Of a stretch of 64,000 bases of DNA, positions 27,052 through 36,289 are shown one piece after another; positions within the stretch are counted from its first letter, which is position 1; every line of letters begins with the position of its first letter. The DNA lies in assembly GCA_963734665.1 (NCBI GenBank), contig CAVTIR010000016.1:1-64000 (forward strand). The letters are read 5' to 3'. Below the pieces are notes generated by a model. That model did no database searches, was not told where the DNA came from, and saw only the letters and a program-made list of their open reading frames with translations. Both the position numbers and the translations under genes were made by a program. This stretch comes from Trebonia sp963734665 (GTDB lineage Bacteria; Actinomycetota; Actinomycetes; Streptosporangiales; Streptosporangiaceae).

Positions 27052-28054
27052 GTCTTCCTAAGACGCGGGCGCGGAGGGCCTGGATCAAGGCGGGGAGCAC
27101 CTCGTGCAGGTCGCCCACGATCGCGTAGTCGGCGCGGGTCATCATCGGAGCGGACGGGTCGGTGTTGATCGCGATGATGTGCTTCGCGCCAGAGCAGCCG
27201 GCGAAGTGCTGGATGGCACCGCTAATCCCGCATGCCAGGTAGAGGTCCGGGGTGATCTTGGTGCCGGTCTGGCCGACTTGCATCGAGTGCGGGCGCCAGC
27301 CCTCCGAGGTCACCACGCGGGAAACGCCGACGACACCGCCGAGCAGTCCGGCGAGCTCTTCAAGCGGAGCGAACCCGTCGGCGCTGCCGACACCGCGGCC
27401 GCCACCGACCACGACGCGGGCGGTCGCGAGCGAGGCACCGCCGACGCCGGCCGACGATTCCACGGCCCGCACCACCAAGTCCGCGTCACTGACCGACACG
27501 GAGACCTCATGCACCACGGCAGTCGCCGTAGTAACCGGCATCGGCTCCGCCGGGACAACGTCGGCCGCCACGGTAAGCAGCGCGACCGGGGCATCGAGCA
27601 CGGCCTCCTCAAGTAGCAGCCCGGCCCACCGCTGCCGGACGATGTCGTAGCCGCCCCCGTCCGACGGGACGGCCGCCACGCAGTTCGCCGCCATCGGGAG
27701 GCCGGTGATCGCCCCGAGGTGGGCCAGCACCTCGTTGCCGCGTTCTGTCCCCGCCGCCACCACCGCATATCGTGAAATGCCAGAAATATCCGGCAAGGGA
27801 TCTGGCAGCAACTCCGCCAGGGCACGCGCCCACGCCTGTGGCGCATAGCCGTCGGCGCCAGAGACCACGTAGACGTCGCTGGCCCCGTAGGCCGTGAGAT
27901 CCGAAGACGCCGCGAGATCCGCGACAGGCGGCGCACCGAACACGACGGCAGCCAGCCCTGACCCGGAGGCTAGCCCGCGAGCCAGGGTCAGCGCGCGGAG
28001 CGAGGCATCAGCCACCGTGTCGCCGTCCAGCTCGACCAGGCAGAAGACGGTCAT
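27035..28054 (-). CDS. etfA: EtfA: electron transfer flavoprotein alpha subunit
   Basis: 339 residues. The C-terminal FAD-binding domain carries the family signatures: GWRPHSMQVGQTGTKITP, YLACGISGAIQHFAG and IAINTDPSAPM. The N-terminal half matches the ETF alpha/beta nucleotide fold. Together with EtfB it carries electrons from flavin dehydrogenases to the quinone pool. The start overlaps the etfB stop by four bases (28051-28054). The dimethylglycine dehydrogenase-like gene immediately upstream of etfB is a natural electron donor, because such dehydrogenases reduce ETF. Confidence 0.93.
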   Translation of the reverse strand: MTVFCLVELDGDTVADASLRALTLARGLASGSGLAAVVFGAPPVADLAASSDLTAYGASDVYVVSGADGYAPQAWARALAELLPDPLPDISGISRYAVVAAGTERGNEVLAHLGAITGLPMAANCVAAVPSDGGGYDIVRQRWAGLLLEEAVLDAPVALLTVAADVVPAEPMPVTTATAVVHEVSVSVSDADLVVRAVESSAGVGGASLATARVVVGGGRGVGSADGFAPLEELAGLLGGVVGVSRVVTSEGWRPHSMQVGQTGTKITPDLYLACGISGAIQHFAGCSGAKHIIAINTDPSAPMMTRADYAIVGDLHEVLPALIQALRARVLGRHAWGR

Positions 28055-28812
28055 GAGAGCACCCCGATCTCCGCGAGCACCGACACCAGCGCGGGCACCG
28101 CTTCCGGGCCGTGGCCGAGCACGGTCGACTGCTGCCTCGGCGCGTCCGGCACGTGCAGCCGGGTCATCAGGACATCACCACTGGAGACAGCCGCAGCGAG
28201 CGGCACCCGCGTGACAGACGCCCGCTTGGCCCGCAGCCGACCAGGCAGCGAGGGGTAACGCGGCAAGTTGATGCCCTCCTTCACGGTCACCACGCACGGC
28301 AGGGGCAGCGCGAAGGTTTCCAGCACCCCCCGGTAGGTCCGTGATGCCGACAGCGACGAGCCGTCGTCAGAAACCGTGAGAGCCTTGATCCCGGTCGCTA
28401 CCGGCCGGCCGAGCAGGTGTGCCAGCCGGATGCCCACCTGGTAGTCGCCCGTGTCAGAGGCCTCGTTGCCGAGGAGCACCAGGTCAAAGGAAGCCGCCAC
28501 CGGGTGCAGCGCCGCCGCTGTCGCGATCGGCCCGGTCTCCGCGCCGTCCGCCGTCTCGATCAGCACCGCCGCCGACGCCCCGAGCGCCAGGCACGCGCGG
28601 AGCTGCTCCTCGGCGCCCGCGGGCCCCAGGGACACGACGGTCACGGCTCCGCCGAACCGCTTGACGAGCCGTACGGCCTCCTCGACCGCGCACTCCTCGT
28701 GCGGGCTGATCGTGAACCCGGACGCTATCGCGACGATTGCCCGCTGGTCGGCGGTCAGCGTGATCGCTCCGCCGACCGTCGGCACCCGCTTAACGCAAAC
28801 GAGAATGTCCAC
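28051..28812 (-). CDS. etfB: EtfB: electron transfer flavoprotein beta subunit
   Basis: 253 residues beginning MDILVCVKRVPTV, the normal EtfB start. It has the hallmark NPxE/HEE-type region (ISPHEECAVEEAVRL) and LLGNEASDTGDYQVGIRLA, a variant of the usual TD(T/Q)-Q signature near the AMP site. It follows the flavoprotein gene by 6 nt and overlaps etfA (ATGA). As in other sarcosine and dimethylglycine loci, the ETF pair is likely dedicated to that dehydrogenase. Confidence 0.92.
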   Translation of the reverse strand: MDILVCVKRVPTVGGAITLTADQRAIVAIASGFTISPHEECAVEEAVRLVKRFGGAVTVVSLGPAGAEEQLRACLALGASAAVLIETADGAETGPIATAAALHPVAASFDLVLLGNEASDTGDYQVGIRLAHLLGRPVATGIKALTVSDDGSSLSASRTYRGVLETFALPLPCVVTVKEGINLPRYPSLPGRLRAKRASVTRVPLAAAVSSGDVLMTRLHVPDAPRQQSTVLGHGPEAVPALVSVLAEIGVLS

Positions 28813-28818
28813 AGCGCC

Positions 28819-31320
28819 TCACCGCATCCGCGACCCGGCAGGATCGAACACGGCCCCCTGCGAGGCGACCGTCACCGGGTACTGCTCGCCCAGGTACTCC
28901 ACGAGCAGCGGTGTCCCGGCAGCGGACAGCTCGGCCGGCAGGTAGGCCATCAGCAGGTGCTTGCCGACCGACGGCCCGGACCCCGCCGACGTCACGTAAG
29001 AGGGCCGCCCGTACGCGTCGACAAGGCGTGCCCCGTCCAAGGTGAGGACCGGCTCGCCGCCGAGCATGTACCGTGGCGTCCCGTCGGCGGACGCGTGCGA
29101 GTCGACGGTCAGCGTGCACAGCACCGCCGCCGGCGTCGCCACCCGTGCCGCGAGGTACGCCTCTCTGCCGATGAACGGCTCCGCCTTCACCCTGGGCCTG
29201 GTCATCCCGGCCTCCACGGGGTCGTACTCGGGCGTGAGCTCCGCCCCGAAGGCCCGGTACCCCTTCTCAAGCCGCGCCGTCGTCCCGTAGACGCCGATCC
29301 CGACGGGTACGAGCCCGTGCGGCCGGCCGGCGTCCCGCAACAGGTCCCACACGTGTCCCGCTTGCTCGGCCGGCACGTGCAGCTCCCAGCCGAACTCCCC
29401 CACGTAGGAGATCCGTGAACCCAGCACGACCGCTCCGCCAAGTTCAAAGAAACCAGTCATCCCGAACCATTCCGGCGGTCTCTGATCCCCATCACGATGC
29501 ACCGAGGCGAGGATGTCGCCGGAGAGCGGTCCCCAGAGCCCGATCGTGGCCCACGCCGAGCTGACGTCGACCAGCTGGGCGTTGTCCGGCAGCCGGTCAC
29601 TGATCCACTTAGCGTCCCTGCCGCCGTCCGCCGCGCCGGTGACCACCCGGAAGCTGTTCACGGCAAGCCGCATGATCGTGAGGTCGGCGACGAACTTCCC
29701 CGCCTCGTTGAGGAACGGCGTGTAGACGGTGCGGCCGACCGGCACGTCGAGCTGGGCGACGGCGAGGTGCTGCAGCCCGGCGAGCGCGCCGGGCCCGGTG
29801 ACGTCGAGGATGGTGAAAGCGGACAGGTCGACGAGCCCCGCCCCGTCGCGCATCGCCAGGTGCTCGGCGTTGATGATCGGCGACCACCAGCGGGACTCCC
29901 ACTCGGCGGGGCGCTCCATGAGCCTGCCCGCGTACTTCTCAAGGAGCGCCTCGTTGGCGGCGTACCAGTGCGGCCGCTCCCAGCGGGCGGTCTCGTAGCA
30001 CACGGCGCCCAGGTCCCTGGCCCGCCCGTACAGCGGTCCTGTGCGCAGCGGGCGCAGCGACTCGTACTGCTCGGCGGGGTGCACGATGCCGTACATCTTG
30101 TTGAACGACTCGGCGGCGCGGGCACGGGCGAACCCCGTTGTCCGCGACGACGGGTAGAACCGGGCAACGTCGGCCTCGTGCACGTCGACGGTCGGCACCG
30201 TGCCTGACATCAGCTCGGCGACGGCCCGGCCGCAGCCAGGTCCTTCCTTGATCCAGCTCGCCGCGGCCGTCCACAGGCCCTTGACCTCAGGGGTCTCGCC
30301 GAGGAGCGGGCAGGAGTCCGGGGTCATCGAGATCAGCCCGTTGATCGCGTACCTGATGCCTGCCTTCTCGTCGCCGAGCAGCTCGGGCATGAGCTCAAGG
30401 GCGGCGGCGAGCTGCGGGTCGAAGTCGTCGGCGGTGAATGGCATCTCGGTCGGCGAGAGGACGGCCTCCTCGTTGGAGGGGATCGTCTCGGGCGGCACGA
30501 TGATCGGGCGGTGCATGTAGGAGCCGACCTCCATGTCGCCGCCGTGCTGCCGCTCGTACATGCCCTCGTCGACATCGCGGACGATCGGGTAGGAGATCTC
30601 GCCGGTCGTGCCCGTGAACAGGCCGATCGGGCCGACGCTGATCATCTGGTGCACGATCGGGGTGAGCGCGAGCCGCGCGCCTGCCAGGGCGGCGACCTTC
30701 GGTGACCAGACGCCACAGCAGATCACTACGTTGTCCGTGGCGATCTCGCCCTTGCTCGTGACGACGCCGGTCACGCGGCCGGCGTCGGTCGTGATGTCCA
30801 GCACCTCGGCACCCGAGACGACGGTGAGCGCGCCGGCGGCCTGTGCTCGCTCGCGCATCAGCGTCCCGGCGCGGAGGCTGTCGACGACGCCGACCGTAGG
30901 GAAGTAACCGCCGCCGAGGATGACGGACGGGTCCAGGTACGGGACTAGCTTCGCCGCGCCTTCTGGGGTCAGGTGCTCGGCTGGGATCCCCCAGGCTTTG
31001 GCCTTCGTAATGCGGCGCTTCAGTTCCTGCATGCGCTCTTCCGTGCGGGCAACCTCGATGCCGCCTGACTCGGTAAAGACGCCAAGCGCCTTGTACTGCT
31101 CGGTCGAGTCCCTGGTCAGCTCGAACATCAGCCTTGAGTACTCGATCGGGAAGACAAAGTTCGACGCGTGTCCTGTGGACCCGCCCGGATTCGGCAGCGG
31201 CCCCTTGTCTACTAGGACTACGTCGCGCCAGCCTTGCTGCGACAAGTGGTACACCAGGCTGTTGCCTACGATGCCGGCGCCTATTACTACGGCGCTCGCT
31301 CTGGTCGGAGTGTCACTCAT
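28819..31320 (-). CDS. Dimethylglycine/sarcosine dehydrogenase-like FAD and THF flavoprotein
   Basis: ~833 residues. I prefer ATG 31320 (AAAGG is 10 nt upstream, and MSDTPTRASAVVIGAG fits the family start); ATG 31338 is also possible. The order is DAO-type FAD domain (VIGAGIVGNSLVYHLSQQGW, 1-370), FAO_M linker domain (~370-430), GCV_T (~430-730, with LVDLSAFTILDVTGPGA) and GCV_T_C (to the end). This is the layout of dimethylglycine dehydrogenase and sarcosine dehydrogenase, which demethylate the amine and pass the C1 unit to THF as 5,10-methylene-THF. The electrons go to ETF, encoded next. It sits downstream of the corrinoid methyltransferase operon, with a 138-nt gap. Confidence 0.88.
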   Translation of the reverse strand: MSDTPTRASAVVIGAGIVGNSLVYHLSQQGWRDVVLVDKGPLPNPGGSTGHASNFVFPIEYSRLMFELTRDSTEQYKALGVFTESGGIEVARTEERMQELKRRITKAKAWGIPAEHLTPEGAAKLVPYLDPSVILGGGYFPTVGVVDSLRAGTLMRERAQAAGALTVVSGAEVLDITTDAGRVTGVVTSKGEIATDNVVICCGVWSPKVAALAGARLALTPIVHQMISVGPIGLFTGTTGEISYPIVRDVDEGMYERQHGGDMEVGSYMHRPIIVPPETIPSNEEAVLSPTEMPFTADDFDPQLAAALELMPELLGDEKAGIRYAINGLISMTPDSCPLLGETPEVKGLWTAAASWIKEGPGCGRAVAELMSGTVPTVDVHEADVARFYPSSRTTGFARARAAESFNKMYGIVHPAEQYESLRPLRTGPLYGRARDLGAVCYETARWERPHWYAANEALLEKYAGRLMERPAEWESRWWSPIINAEHLAMRDGAGLVDLSAFTILDVTGPGALAGLQHLAVAQLDVPVGRTVYTPFLNEAGKFVADLTIMRLAVNSFRVVTGAADGGRDAKWISDRLPDNAQLVDVSSAWATIGLWGPLSGDILASVHRDGDQRPPEWFGMTGFFELGGAVVLGSRISYVGEFGWELHVPAEQAGHVWDLLRDAGRPHGLVPVGIGVYGTTARLEKGYRAFGAELTPEYDPVEAGMTRPRVKAEPFIGREAYLAARVATPAAVLCTLTVDSHASADGTPRYMLGGEPVLTLDGARLVDAYGRPSYVTSAGSGPSVGKHLLMAYLPAELSAAGTPLLVEYLGEQYPVTVASQGAVFDPAGSRMR

Positions 31321-31458
31321 AGCTTCTGGGCCTTTCATCCAGGAGCGTCTTCAGGGCTCAGACGTCGCTCGTCAACGCTGGTAGGCCGGTATCCCGGCTG
31401 CGTCTTTAGGGATGACATTGCTCTTTCACGCGGGGGGGCACCATCCACGCTTGAAGAG

Positions 31459-32112
31459 TCATGAAGGTGTCTCAATCAGGGAGGCCAAGGCTTCTTCTAG
31501 TCGCCTGGTACCGGTGGGCAAACATGTCAGTGGCAGGTTGAATTGCTGGGCGATCCTGGTTGCCGCCTCTTCCAGGTCTGCCGTTGCCTCCTGGGCCAGC
31601 CAGACCAGGCGTCGGTAGTGGCCGAAGTAGTCCGTCCAGAGCTCCGGGTGGCGGTCTAGGCCGAGCGGTTCGATGACACTCCGCTCCCAGGACTTGATCA
31701 AGTAGTCGGTAAGTAGGTACGTGCCTGGCTCTTCGGCGAAGAGTCGCTCTATCTTCTGTGCGCCCGCGTACAGGTCGTAGCAGTGGAGGCCGGGGAGGCG
31801 GCTGACGCCGGCCCTGGCCGCTAGGTTGTCGAGTGCGCCGTACGTTCCGCAGTCGGCGTAGGCGAGGATCGTTCTTGCGCCTGACGCTTGGGCAGCCTCG
31901 ACTAGTCGCTCAGCATTGCTCTCTATGCGTTGGGGGCGGTTGTGGAGGGCTGCCGCTAGGGGGCGAACCATTACCTGCCAGCCCCGGCGGGACGCGATCT
32001 CGCGGATGTGGGCCGCTAGGGCGCCGCAGGCGACGATCTCGGTGGGCCTTTCAGAAGCCGAGTTGGGCGATGAAGCGGTCGTTGAAATCGCTTCGGTCGC
32101 TGAGCTCGACAT
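31459..32112 (-). CDS. DUF1638 family protein
   Basis: 217 residues from ATG 32112, supported by an excellent GAGGAGGTGA site. DUF1638-like signatures are CGALAAHIREI, LAYADCGTYGALD, LPGLHCYDLYAG and TDYLIKSWE. The domain is of unknown function but recurs beside MttB-family methyltransferases, corrinoid proteins and corrinoid activators in methylamine and betaine loci. The conserved cysteines (residues 29, 103 and 126 or so) suggest a metal or cofactor site. The gene overlaps the upstream activator gene by 62 bp. Confidence 0.82.
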   Translation of the reverse strand: MSSSATEAISTTASSPNSASERPTEIVACGALAAHIREIASRRGWQVMVRPLAAALHNRPQRIESNAERLVEAAQASGARTILAYADCGTYGALDNLAARAGVSRLPGLHCYDLYAGAQKIERLFAEEPGTYLLTDYLIKSWERSVIEPLGLDRHPELWTDYFGHYRRLVWLAQEATADLEEAATRIAQQFNLPLTCLPTGTRRLEEALASLIETPS

Positions 32113-33907
32113 ATTTCACCTCCTCTAGGAGGGCTAGGGCGGCGGCGCGGTCGCGGATTGAGAGGAGGGCCATTTTGGCGCCCTCGCCTGCTACGTTTCC
32201 TGCCGCGATGATGCGGCGGGTGCTTACGTCTGGGACCAGGCCGATTCTTATGGCGGATTTGGCGTTGAGATAGGAGCCGAAGCTGCCCGCTAGGAGGACC
32301 TGCTTGATGTCCTGCGTTGTTAGGTTGGCTTCTTCTAGGAGGATGCGCCAGCCGGTGGATATCGCGGCCTTGGCGAATTGCAGCTCGCGGATGTCGCGCT
32401 GGGAGAGGTAGATGCTGGTTGCCGGGTCACGGTCGGGGGACCAGTGCAGGACGAAGACGCGTTCTTTGCCGATCATGGTCAGGCGGTCCGCTAGTGGCGA
32501 CGGCGCAGAACCAGTGACCTCTTCTGCGTGAACGAAGCGCTCTCCCGCTCCGATGTCGTGGACAAAGCGGCCGGACTCGTCGATGATGCCGGCCTCGACA
32601 AGGGCCGCTACCGCGTCGACTAGACCCGAGCCGCACAGGCCCCTGGGTTCCGTGTCGCCGATCACCGTGAGCTTGAGGTCGCCTTCGTCGGTGATCGTGA
32701 CGGCTTCGATGGCGCCGTCGGCCGCGCGCATGCCGCAGCGGATCGAGCCGCCCTCGAAGGCCGGGCCGGCCGGGGCTGCCGTGGCCAGGAGCCAGTCGCG
32801 GCTCCCCAGGACGATCTCGCAGTTGGTGCCGATGTCGATGAACAGCCTTATCCGGGGGTCGCGGTCCATGCCGCTGGCCAGGAGTCCGGCGGTGATGTCA
32901 CCGCCTACGTAGGCACCGAATGCGGGGAAGACGACGGCGCGGGCCTGCGGGTGGGCGGGGATGCCCAGGTCGTGGGTGCGGACTTCGGGCAGGAGGCGGG
33001 TGGACATGATGAACGGGGCGACGCCAAGGGGCTCGGGGTCGATGCCGAGGACTAGGTGGACCATGGTGGCGTTGCCTGCGAGGGCGACCTCGTAGACCTC
33101 TTCAGGTGAAACGCCTCCTGCTTGGCAAACAGATGTGCTGAGCTCCGCGAGGGTCTCCTGAGCGAGCTGCTGGAGCTTACCGCGGGCGGCGGGGTCGAGC
33201 ATGGTCGCGGAGATGCGAGCGATCACGTCGGCGCCGAAGGGCTGCTGCTTGTTCAGCATCGACTCGACGGCGACCGGGGTGCCGGTGGTCAGGTCGAGCA
33301 GGGTGGCGACCACCGTGGTGGTGCCGAGGTCGAAGGCGAGGCCGAACGCGCGGTCCGTCGTGTCGCCAGGTTCGACCGCGATCAGCGTCTCGTCGCCGAC
33401 AACGGCGGTGACCTTGAAGTCTGACTGGCGGAGCGTGGTGCCGAGGGTCCGCAGGACGGCCAGGTCGGCGGCTGGGCTGAGGTCGGTCAGCTCGCCAAGG
33501 ACCCGCTCCAGGTCGGTCACCTGGTCGGCCAGCGACGGCTCGGCGAGTTCCAGGTACCGCTTGCGCACGGCAGGGCGGAGGATGACCTGGCGGCCGACGC
33601 CGACGGTGGCCGCCTTGGGGCGGGTGGTCAGCGGCGGCACCTCGATGTCGGCGTCGCTGCTGGCGGGGGTGCGGCAGGCGAGCCGCCAGCCGTCCCTGAT
33701 CTCTGCCGCGGTGTAAGCGCGCAGGTCGAGGCTGGTCGGAACCGGCGGGTCCGCCTTGAACCTAACGCGGCACTTCTTGCAGGTGCCGTGGCCGCCGCAG
33801 GTTGAGTCGATCGCGATGCCGTTCCAGCTCGCCGCGTCGAAGAGGGTGACCCCGAGCGGTACCCGCACCGGGCGGTCGTTGAACCGGAGGTCGACCCGTT
33901 GCGTCAT
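32051..33907 (-). CDS. RACE-type corrinoid activator (2Fe-2S plus DUF4445/ASKHA)
   Basis: 618 residues. The N-terminal ~90 residues form a plant-type 2Fe-2S ferredoxin domain with STCGGHGTCKKC (CX5CX2C) and a later RLACRT cysteine. The remainder matches the C-terminal ASKHA-fold domain of reductive activators of corrinoid enzymes (DUF4445), with FDLGTTTVVATLLDL, FIDIGTNCEIVLG and GLCGSGLVDAV, the ATPase phosphate-binding loops. RACE proteins restore inactive Co(II) corrinoid to Co(I) using ATP and a reductant. It overlaps the pterin methyltransferase gene upstream (ATGA). Confidence 0.9.
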   Translation of the reverse strand: MTQRVDLRFNDRPVRVPLGVTLFDAASWNGIAIDSTCGGHGTCKKCRVRFKADPPVPTSLDLRAYTAAEIRDGWRLACRTPASSDADIEVPPLTTRPKAATVGVGRQVILRPAVRKRYLELAEPSLADQVTDLERVLGELTDLSPAADLAVLRTLGTTLRQSDFKVTAVVGDETLIAVEPGDTTDRAFGLAFDLGTTTVVATLLDLTTGTPVAVESMLNKQQPFGADVIARISATMLDPAARGKLQQLAQETLAELSTSVCQAGGVSPEEVYEVALAGNATMVHLVLGIDPEPLGVAPFIMSTRLLPEVRTHDLGIPAHPQARAVVFPAFGAYVGGDITAGLLASGMDRDPRIRLFIDIGTNCEIVLGSRDWLLATAAPAGPAFEGGSIRCGMRAADGAIEAVTITDEGDLKLTVIGDTEPRGLCGSGLVDAVAALVEAGIIDESGRFVHDIGAGERFVHAEEVTGSAPSPLADRLTMIGKERVFVLHWSPDRDPATSIYLSQRDIRELQFAKAAISTGWRILLEEANLTTQDIKQVLLAGSFGSYLNAKSAIRIGLVPDVSTRRIIAAGNVAGEGAKMALLSIRDRAAALALLEEVKYVELSDRSDFNDRFIAQLGF

Positions 33908-34788
33908 GGCTGGACCGGCATCGCCTGGGTCGGTTCAGCCGCTTTCGCCGCGCGGAATGCCGCGATCCAGGCGGCGCCCCAGTCGTCGCGGCCAAGCAGC
34001 AGGTCGGCGGCCCGCGCCGCCGTGACTACCTGCGGGGTGCGGGCATCCATGATCGCGCTGGTCAGGCCGTGCGCGGCGGCTAGAGGAAGGAACGCCGCCG
34101 TCAGCGCGTGCCTGTCGGGCATGCCGAAGGACAGGTTGGAGGCGCCGAGCGTGGTGTTGACGCCGAACTCGTCCCTGACGAGGGCGAGGGTCTCCAGCGT
34201 CCGCATGGTGTTGCCGGTGTCCGCGCCGACGGGCATCGCAAGAGGGTCGATGACGATGTCCTCGATCGGGATCTTGTAGGTCTCAGTGGCGGTGTGGATG
34301 AGCTTCCTGGCGAGCACCAGGCGCTCTTCCGGGGCATCGGGGATCTGCTCCTCGTCGTTGGGGAGGCCGATGACGGCCGCGCCGTACCGCCTCACGAGGG
34401 GGAGGATCGTGTGCAGCCGCTCGTCCTCGGCGGTCACCGAGTTGACAAGGGCCTTACCCCGGTAGGTCGCCAAGCCGGCCTCGAGGACCTCAGGGATGGA
34501 AGAATCAATCACCAGGGGCAGGTCGGTGAGGCCCTGGATGAGCGTGATCGCCCGCACCATGAGGTCGGCCTCGTCGGCGAGGGGCGCGCCCATGTTCACG
34601 TCGAGCAGCATCGCGCCGCCCGCGACCTGCTGTGCCACGTCGATCTCGATACGGGACAGGTCGCCGTCGCGGAGCTGCCGCTGGAACTTGGCACGCGCGG
34701 TGGGGTTGATCCGCTCCCCGATGATCGCGAACGGCTGGTCGTGGCCGATGGTGACGGTCTTCGCGTGACTGGAGATCGTCGTGCGCAT
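33904..34788 (-). CDS. Methyl-corrinoid:tetrahydrofolate methyltransferase (DHPS-like, MtgA/AcsE type)
   Basis: 294 residues of the pterin-binding (dihydropteroate synthase-like) TIM-barrel family. Motifs include FAIIGERINPTARAKF at the start, LDVNMGAPLADEADLM, LPLVIDSSIPEVLEAGL and NLSFGMPDRHAL. Members of this branch move a methyl group between methyl-corrinoid protein and THF, as in AcsE and in the MtgA of glycine betaine demethylation. The corrinoid protein gene precedes it with a 1-nt overlap (TGATG), and the corrinoid activator follows with ATGA, a fully coupled set. Confidence 0.9.
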   Translation of the reverse strand: MRTTISSHAKTVTIGHDQPFAIIGERINPTARAKFQRQLRDGDLSRIEIDVAQQVAGGAMLLDVNMGAPLADEADLMVRAITLIQGLTDLPLVIDSSIPEVLEAGLATYRGKALVNSVTAEDERLHTILPLVRRYGAAVIGLPNDEEQIPDAPEERLVLARKLIHTATETYKIPIEDIVIDPLAMPVGADTGNTMRTLETLALVRDEFGVNTTLGASNLSFGMPDRHALTAAFLPLAAAHGLTSAIMDARTPQVVTAARAADLLLGRDDWGAAWIAAFRAAKAAEPTQAMPVQP

Positions 34789-35453
34789 CAGGCGTTCACG
34801 AGGGCGCGACGGCGGCGAATGAGCTCCTTGGCCTTGACCACTGCGGCGGAGGCGTCGGCTGCGTAGCCGTCAGCACCGACCACGTCGGCGTACTCCTGGG
34901 TGACCGGGGCGCCGCCGACCATGACGATGACCTGGTCGCGCAGGCCTGCCTTGGTCAGCGCGTGAATGTTCGCCTTGAACATCGGCATCGTCGTGGTGAG
35001 GAACGCGGAGAATCCCACGATGTCTGGCTTGTGGGCCTTGACCGCATCGACGAACTTCTCGGGTGAGACCTGCACGCCCAGGTCGATCACCTGGAAGCCC
35101 GCGCCCTCGAACATGATGTTCACCAGGTTCTTGCCGATGTCGTGCACGTCGCCCTTGACGGTGCCCATCACGACGGTGCCGATCGTCTCGGCACCGGTCT
35201 CGGCGAGCAGCGGGCGGAGGATCTCAAGCGCGCCGGCCATCGCCTTGCCCGCGATGAGCATCTCGGGGACGAAGAAGTCGCCGCGTTCAAACCGGGCCCC
35301 GACCTCTTCAAGGGCCGGGATCAGTGCCTCGTACAGCAGGGTCTCGGGGCCGAGCCCCTGGCTCAGGCCCGTGCGGGTCAGGTCGAGGACGGCGGGGCCG
35401 TTCCCGGTCAGGGTCTTGTCGTAAAGCTCGGTGAGCAGGTCGTCAGAGGTCAT
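34788..35453 (-). CDS. Corrinoid (B12-binding) methyl-carrier protein
   Basis: ~221 residues from ATG 35453, chosen over the in-frame longer reading because GGAAGG lies 10 nt upstream and it fits the ATGA overlap with iclR. Residues ~1-90 form the B12-binding-2 helical cap (YEALIPALEEVGARFERGDFFVPEML). Residues ~92-215 form the B12-binding Rossmann domain with DVHDIG (D102, H104), the histidine that ligates cobalt. Later motifs are GFSAFLTTTMPMF and VMVGGAPVTQEYAD. This is the MtgC/MttC/MtmC-type carrier that receives the methyl group from the MttB-family enzyme. Confidence 0.93.
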   Translation of the reverse strand: MTSDDLLTELYDKTLTGNGPAVLDLTRTGLSQGLGPETLLYEALIPALEEVGARFERGDFFVPEMLIAGKAMAGALEILRPLLAETGAETIGTVVMGTVKGDVHDIGKNLVNIMFEGAGFQVIDLGVQVSPEKFVDAVKAHKPDIVGFSAFLTTTMPMFKANIHALTKAGLRDQVIVMVGGAPVTQEYADVVGADGYAADASAAVVKAKELIRRRRALVNA

Positions 35454-36226
35454 GGGGTGCTCGCCTTCCTCGATGTCCGCGACCGGTGGCCGAGCGCGGC
35501 CGACAGTCCGGCCGCCTCGTCCAGGCAACGGCGGGCGGCGTTCGCCGCCGCCTCCCTCGTCATCCGCGTGCTGGGTGCCGAGACCGACAGGGCCGCCACC
35601 ACCGCGCCGTCATAGCGGAAGACCGGGGCCGCGTACGCGATCAGCCCGCGCTCGAGCTCCTCATCGGTGACCGCGTAGCCGCAGGCTCGGACACCGGCGA
35701 GTTCGGCGCGCAGTGCTACCTCGCTAGTGATCGTCTTGTCGGTACACCGCTCAAGCTCGCCGTTCGGCAACTTGGCCGCGCCGTAGGCGAGCAGCACCTT
35801 GCCGAGCCCTGAGGCGTGCAGCGGCACCGGCCGCCCGACCCAGTTGGTGCCGCCGATCAGGTAGGTGCAGTCGACCTGGGCGATCTGCTCGACAACGTTT
35901 CCTGCGGCCACGCCGAGGTTGATCGTCTCACCGGTGGCCACGGCGAGCCGGTCGAGGAAGGGCTGGGCGACCGCGACCAGCGACGTGTCCGCGCCCCCGC
36001 GCCAGGCGAAGCTAACGAACATCTCCCCGGGCAGGAACCGGCCGTGGTCGTCACGGCGGACCAGGTGGTTGCGCTCCAGCGCGAGCAGCAGCCGCGAGGT
36101 CGTGGACTTAGCGAGCCCGGTGACCCCGGCGAGTTCGGTGAACGTGACGGGATCGGCGGCGTGCACGACCTCCGAGAGCAGTCGAGCGGCCCGGTCCACG
36201 GCCTGGGTGCCGTTGGAATTGCCCAT
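35450..36226 (-). CDS. IclR-family transcriptional regulator
   Basis: 258 residues from ATG 36226 (longer in-frame reading to 36568 would overlap the divergent mttB-like gene). The N-terminal winged HTH covers about 5-75 (FTELAGVTGLAKSTTSRLLLALERNHLVRRD). The C-terminal IclR effector domain (~90-255) includes HASGLGKVLLAYG and GYAVTDEELERGL. It is divergent from the mttB-like gene and is the first gene of the coupled corrinoid operon (its TGA overlaps the next ATG). It likely controls both sides through the palindromes at 36261-36285. IclR members are repressors or activators; the direction is not evident here. Confidence 0.93.
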   Translation of the reverse strand: MGNSNGTQAVDRAARLLSEVVHAADPVTFTELAGVTGLAKSTTSRLLLALERNHLVRRDDHGRFLPGEMFVSFAWRGGADTSLVAVAQPFLDRLAVATGETINLGVAAGNVVEQIAQVDCTYLIGGTNWVGRPVPLHASGLGKVLLAYGAAKLPNGELERCTDKTITSEVALRAELAGVRACGYAVTDEELERGLIAYAAPVFRYDGAVVAALSVSAPSTRMTREAAANAARRCLDEAAGLSAALGHRSRTSRKASTP

Positions 36227-36260
36227 CCGTGTTTTCCGCCCACCCGTCCTTAACGCCCTA

Positions 36261-36285
36261 TTCCACTTTATGGAACCAAGTTCTA
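36261..36285. promoter_or_regulatory. Candidate IclR operator: two overlapping palindromes
   Basis: TTCCACTTTATGGAA (36261-36275) is a perfect inverted repeat of TTCCA with a 5-nt spacer. Sharing its right arm, TGGAACCAAGTTCTA (36271-36285) is a near-perfect palindrome with one mismatch. Both lie between the divergent iclR-type and mttB-like starts (36226 and 36290), where an IclR protein would bind. A TACGAT box at 36284-36289 overlaps the end of the second palindrome. Confidence 0.6.
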
Positions 36286-36289
36286 CGAT

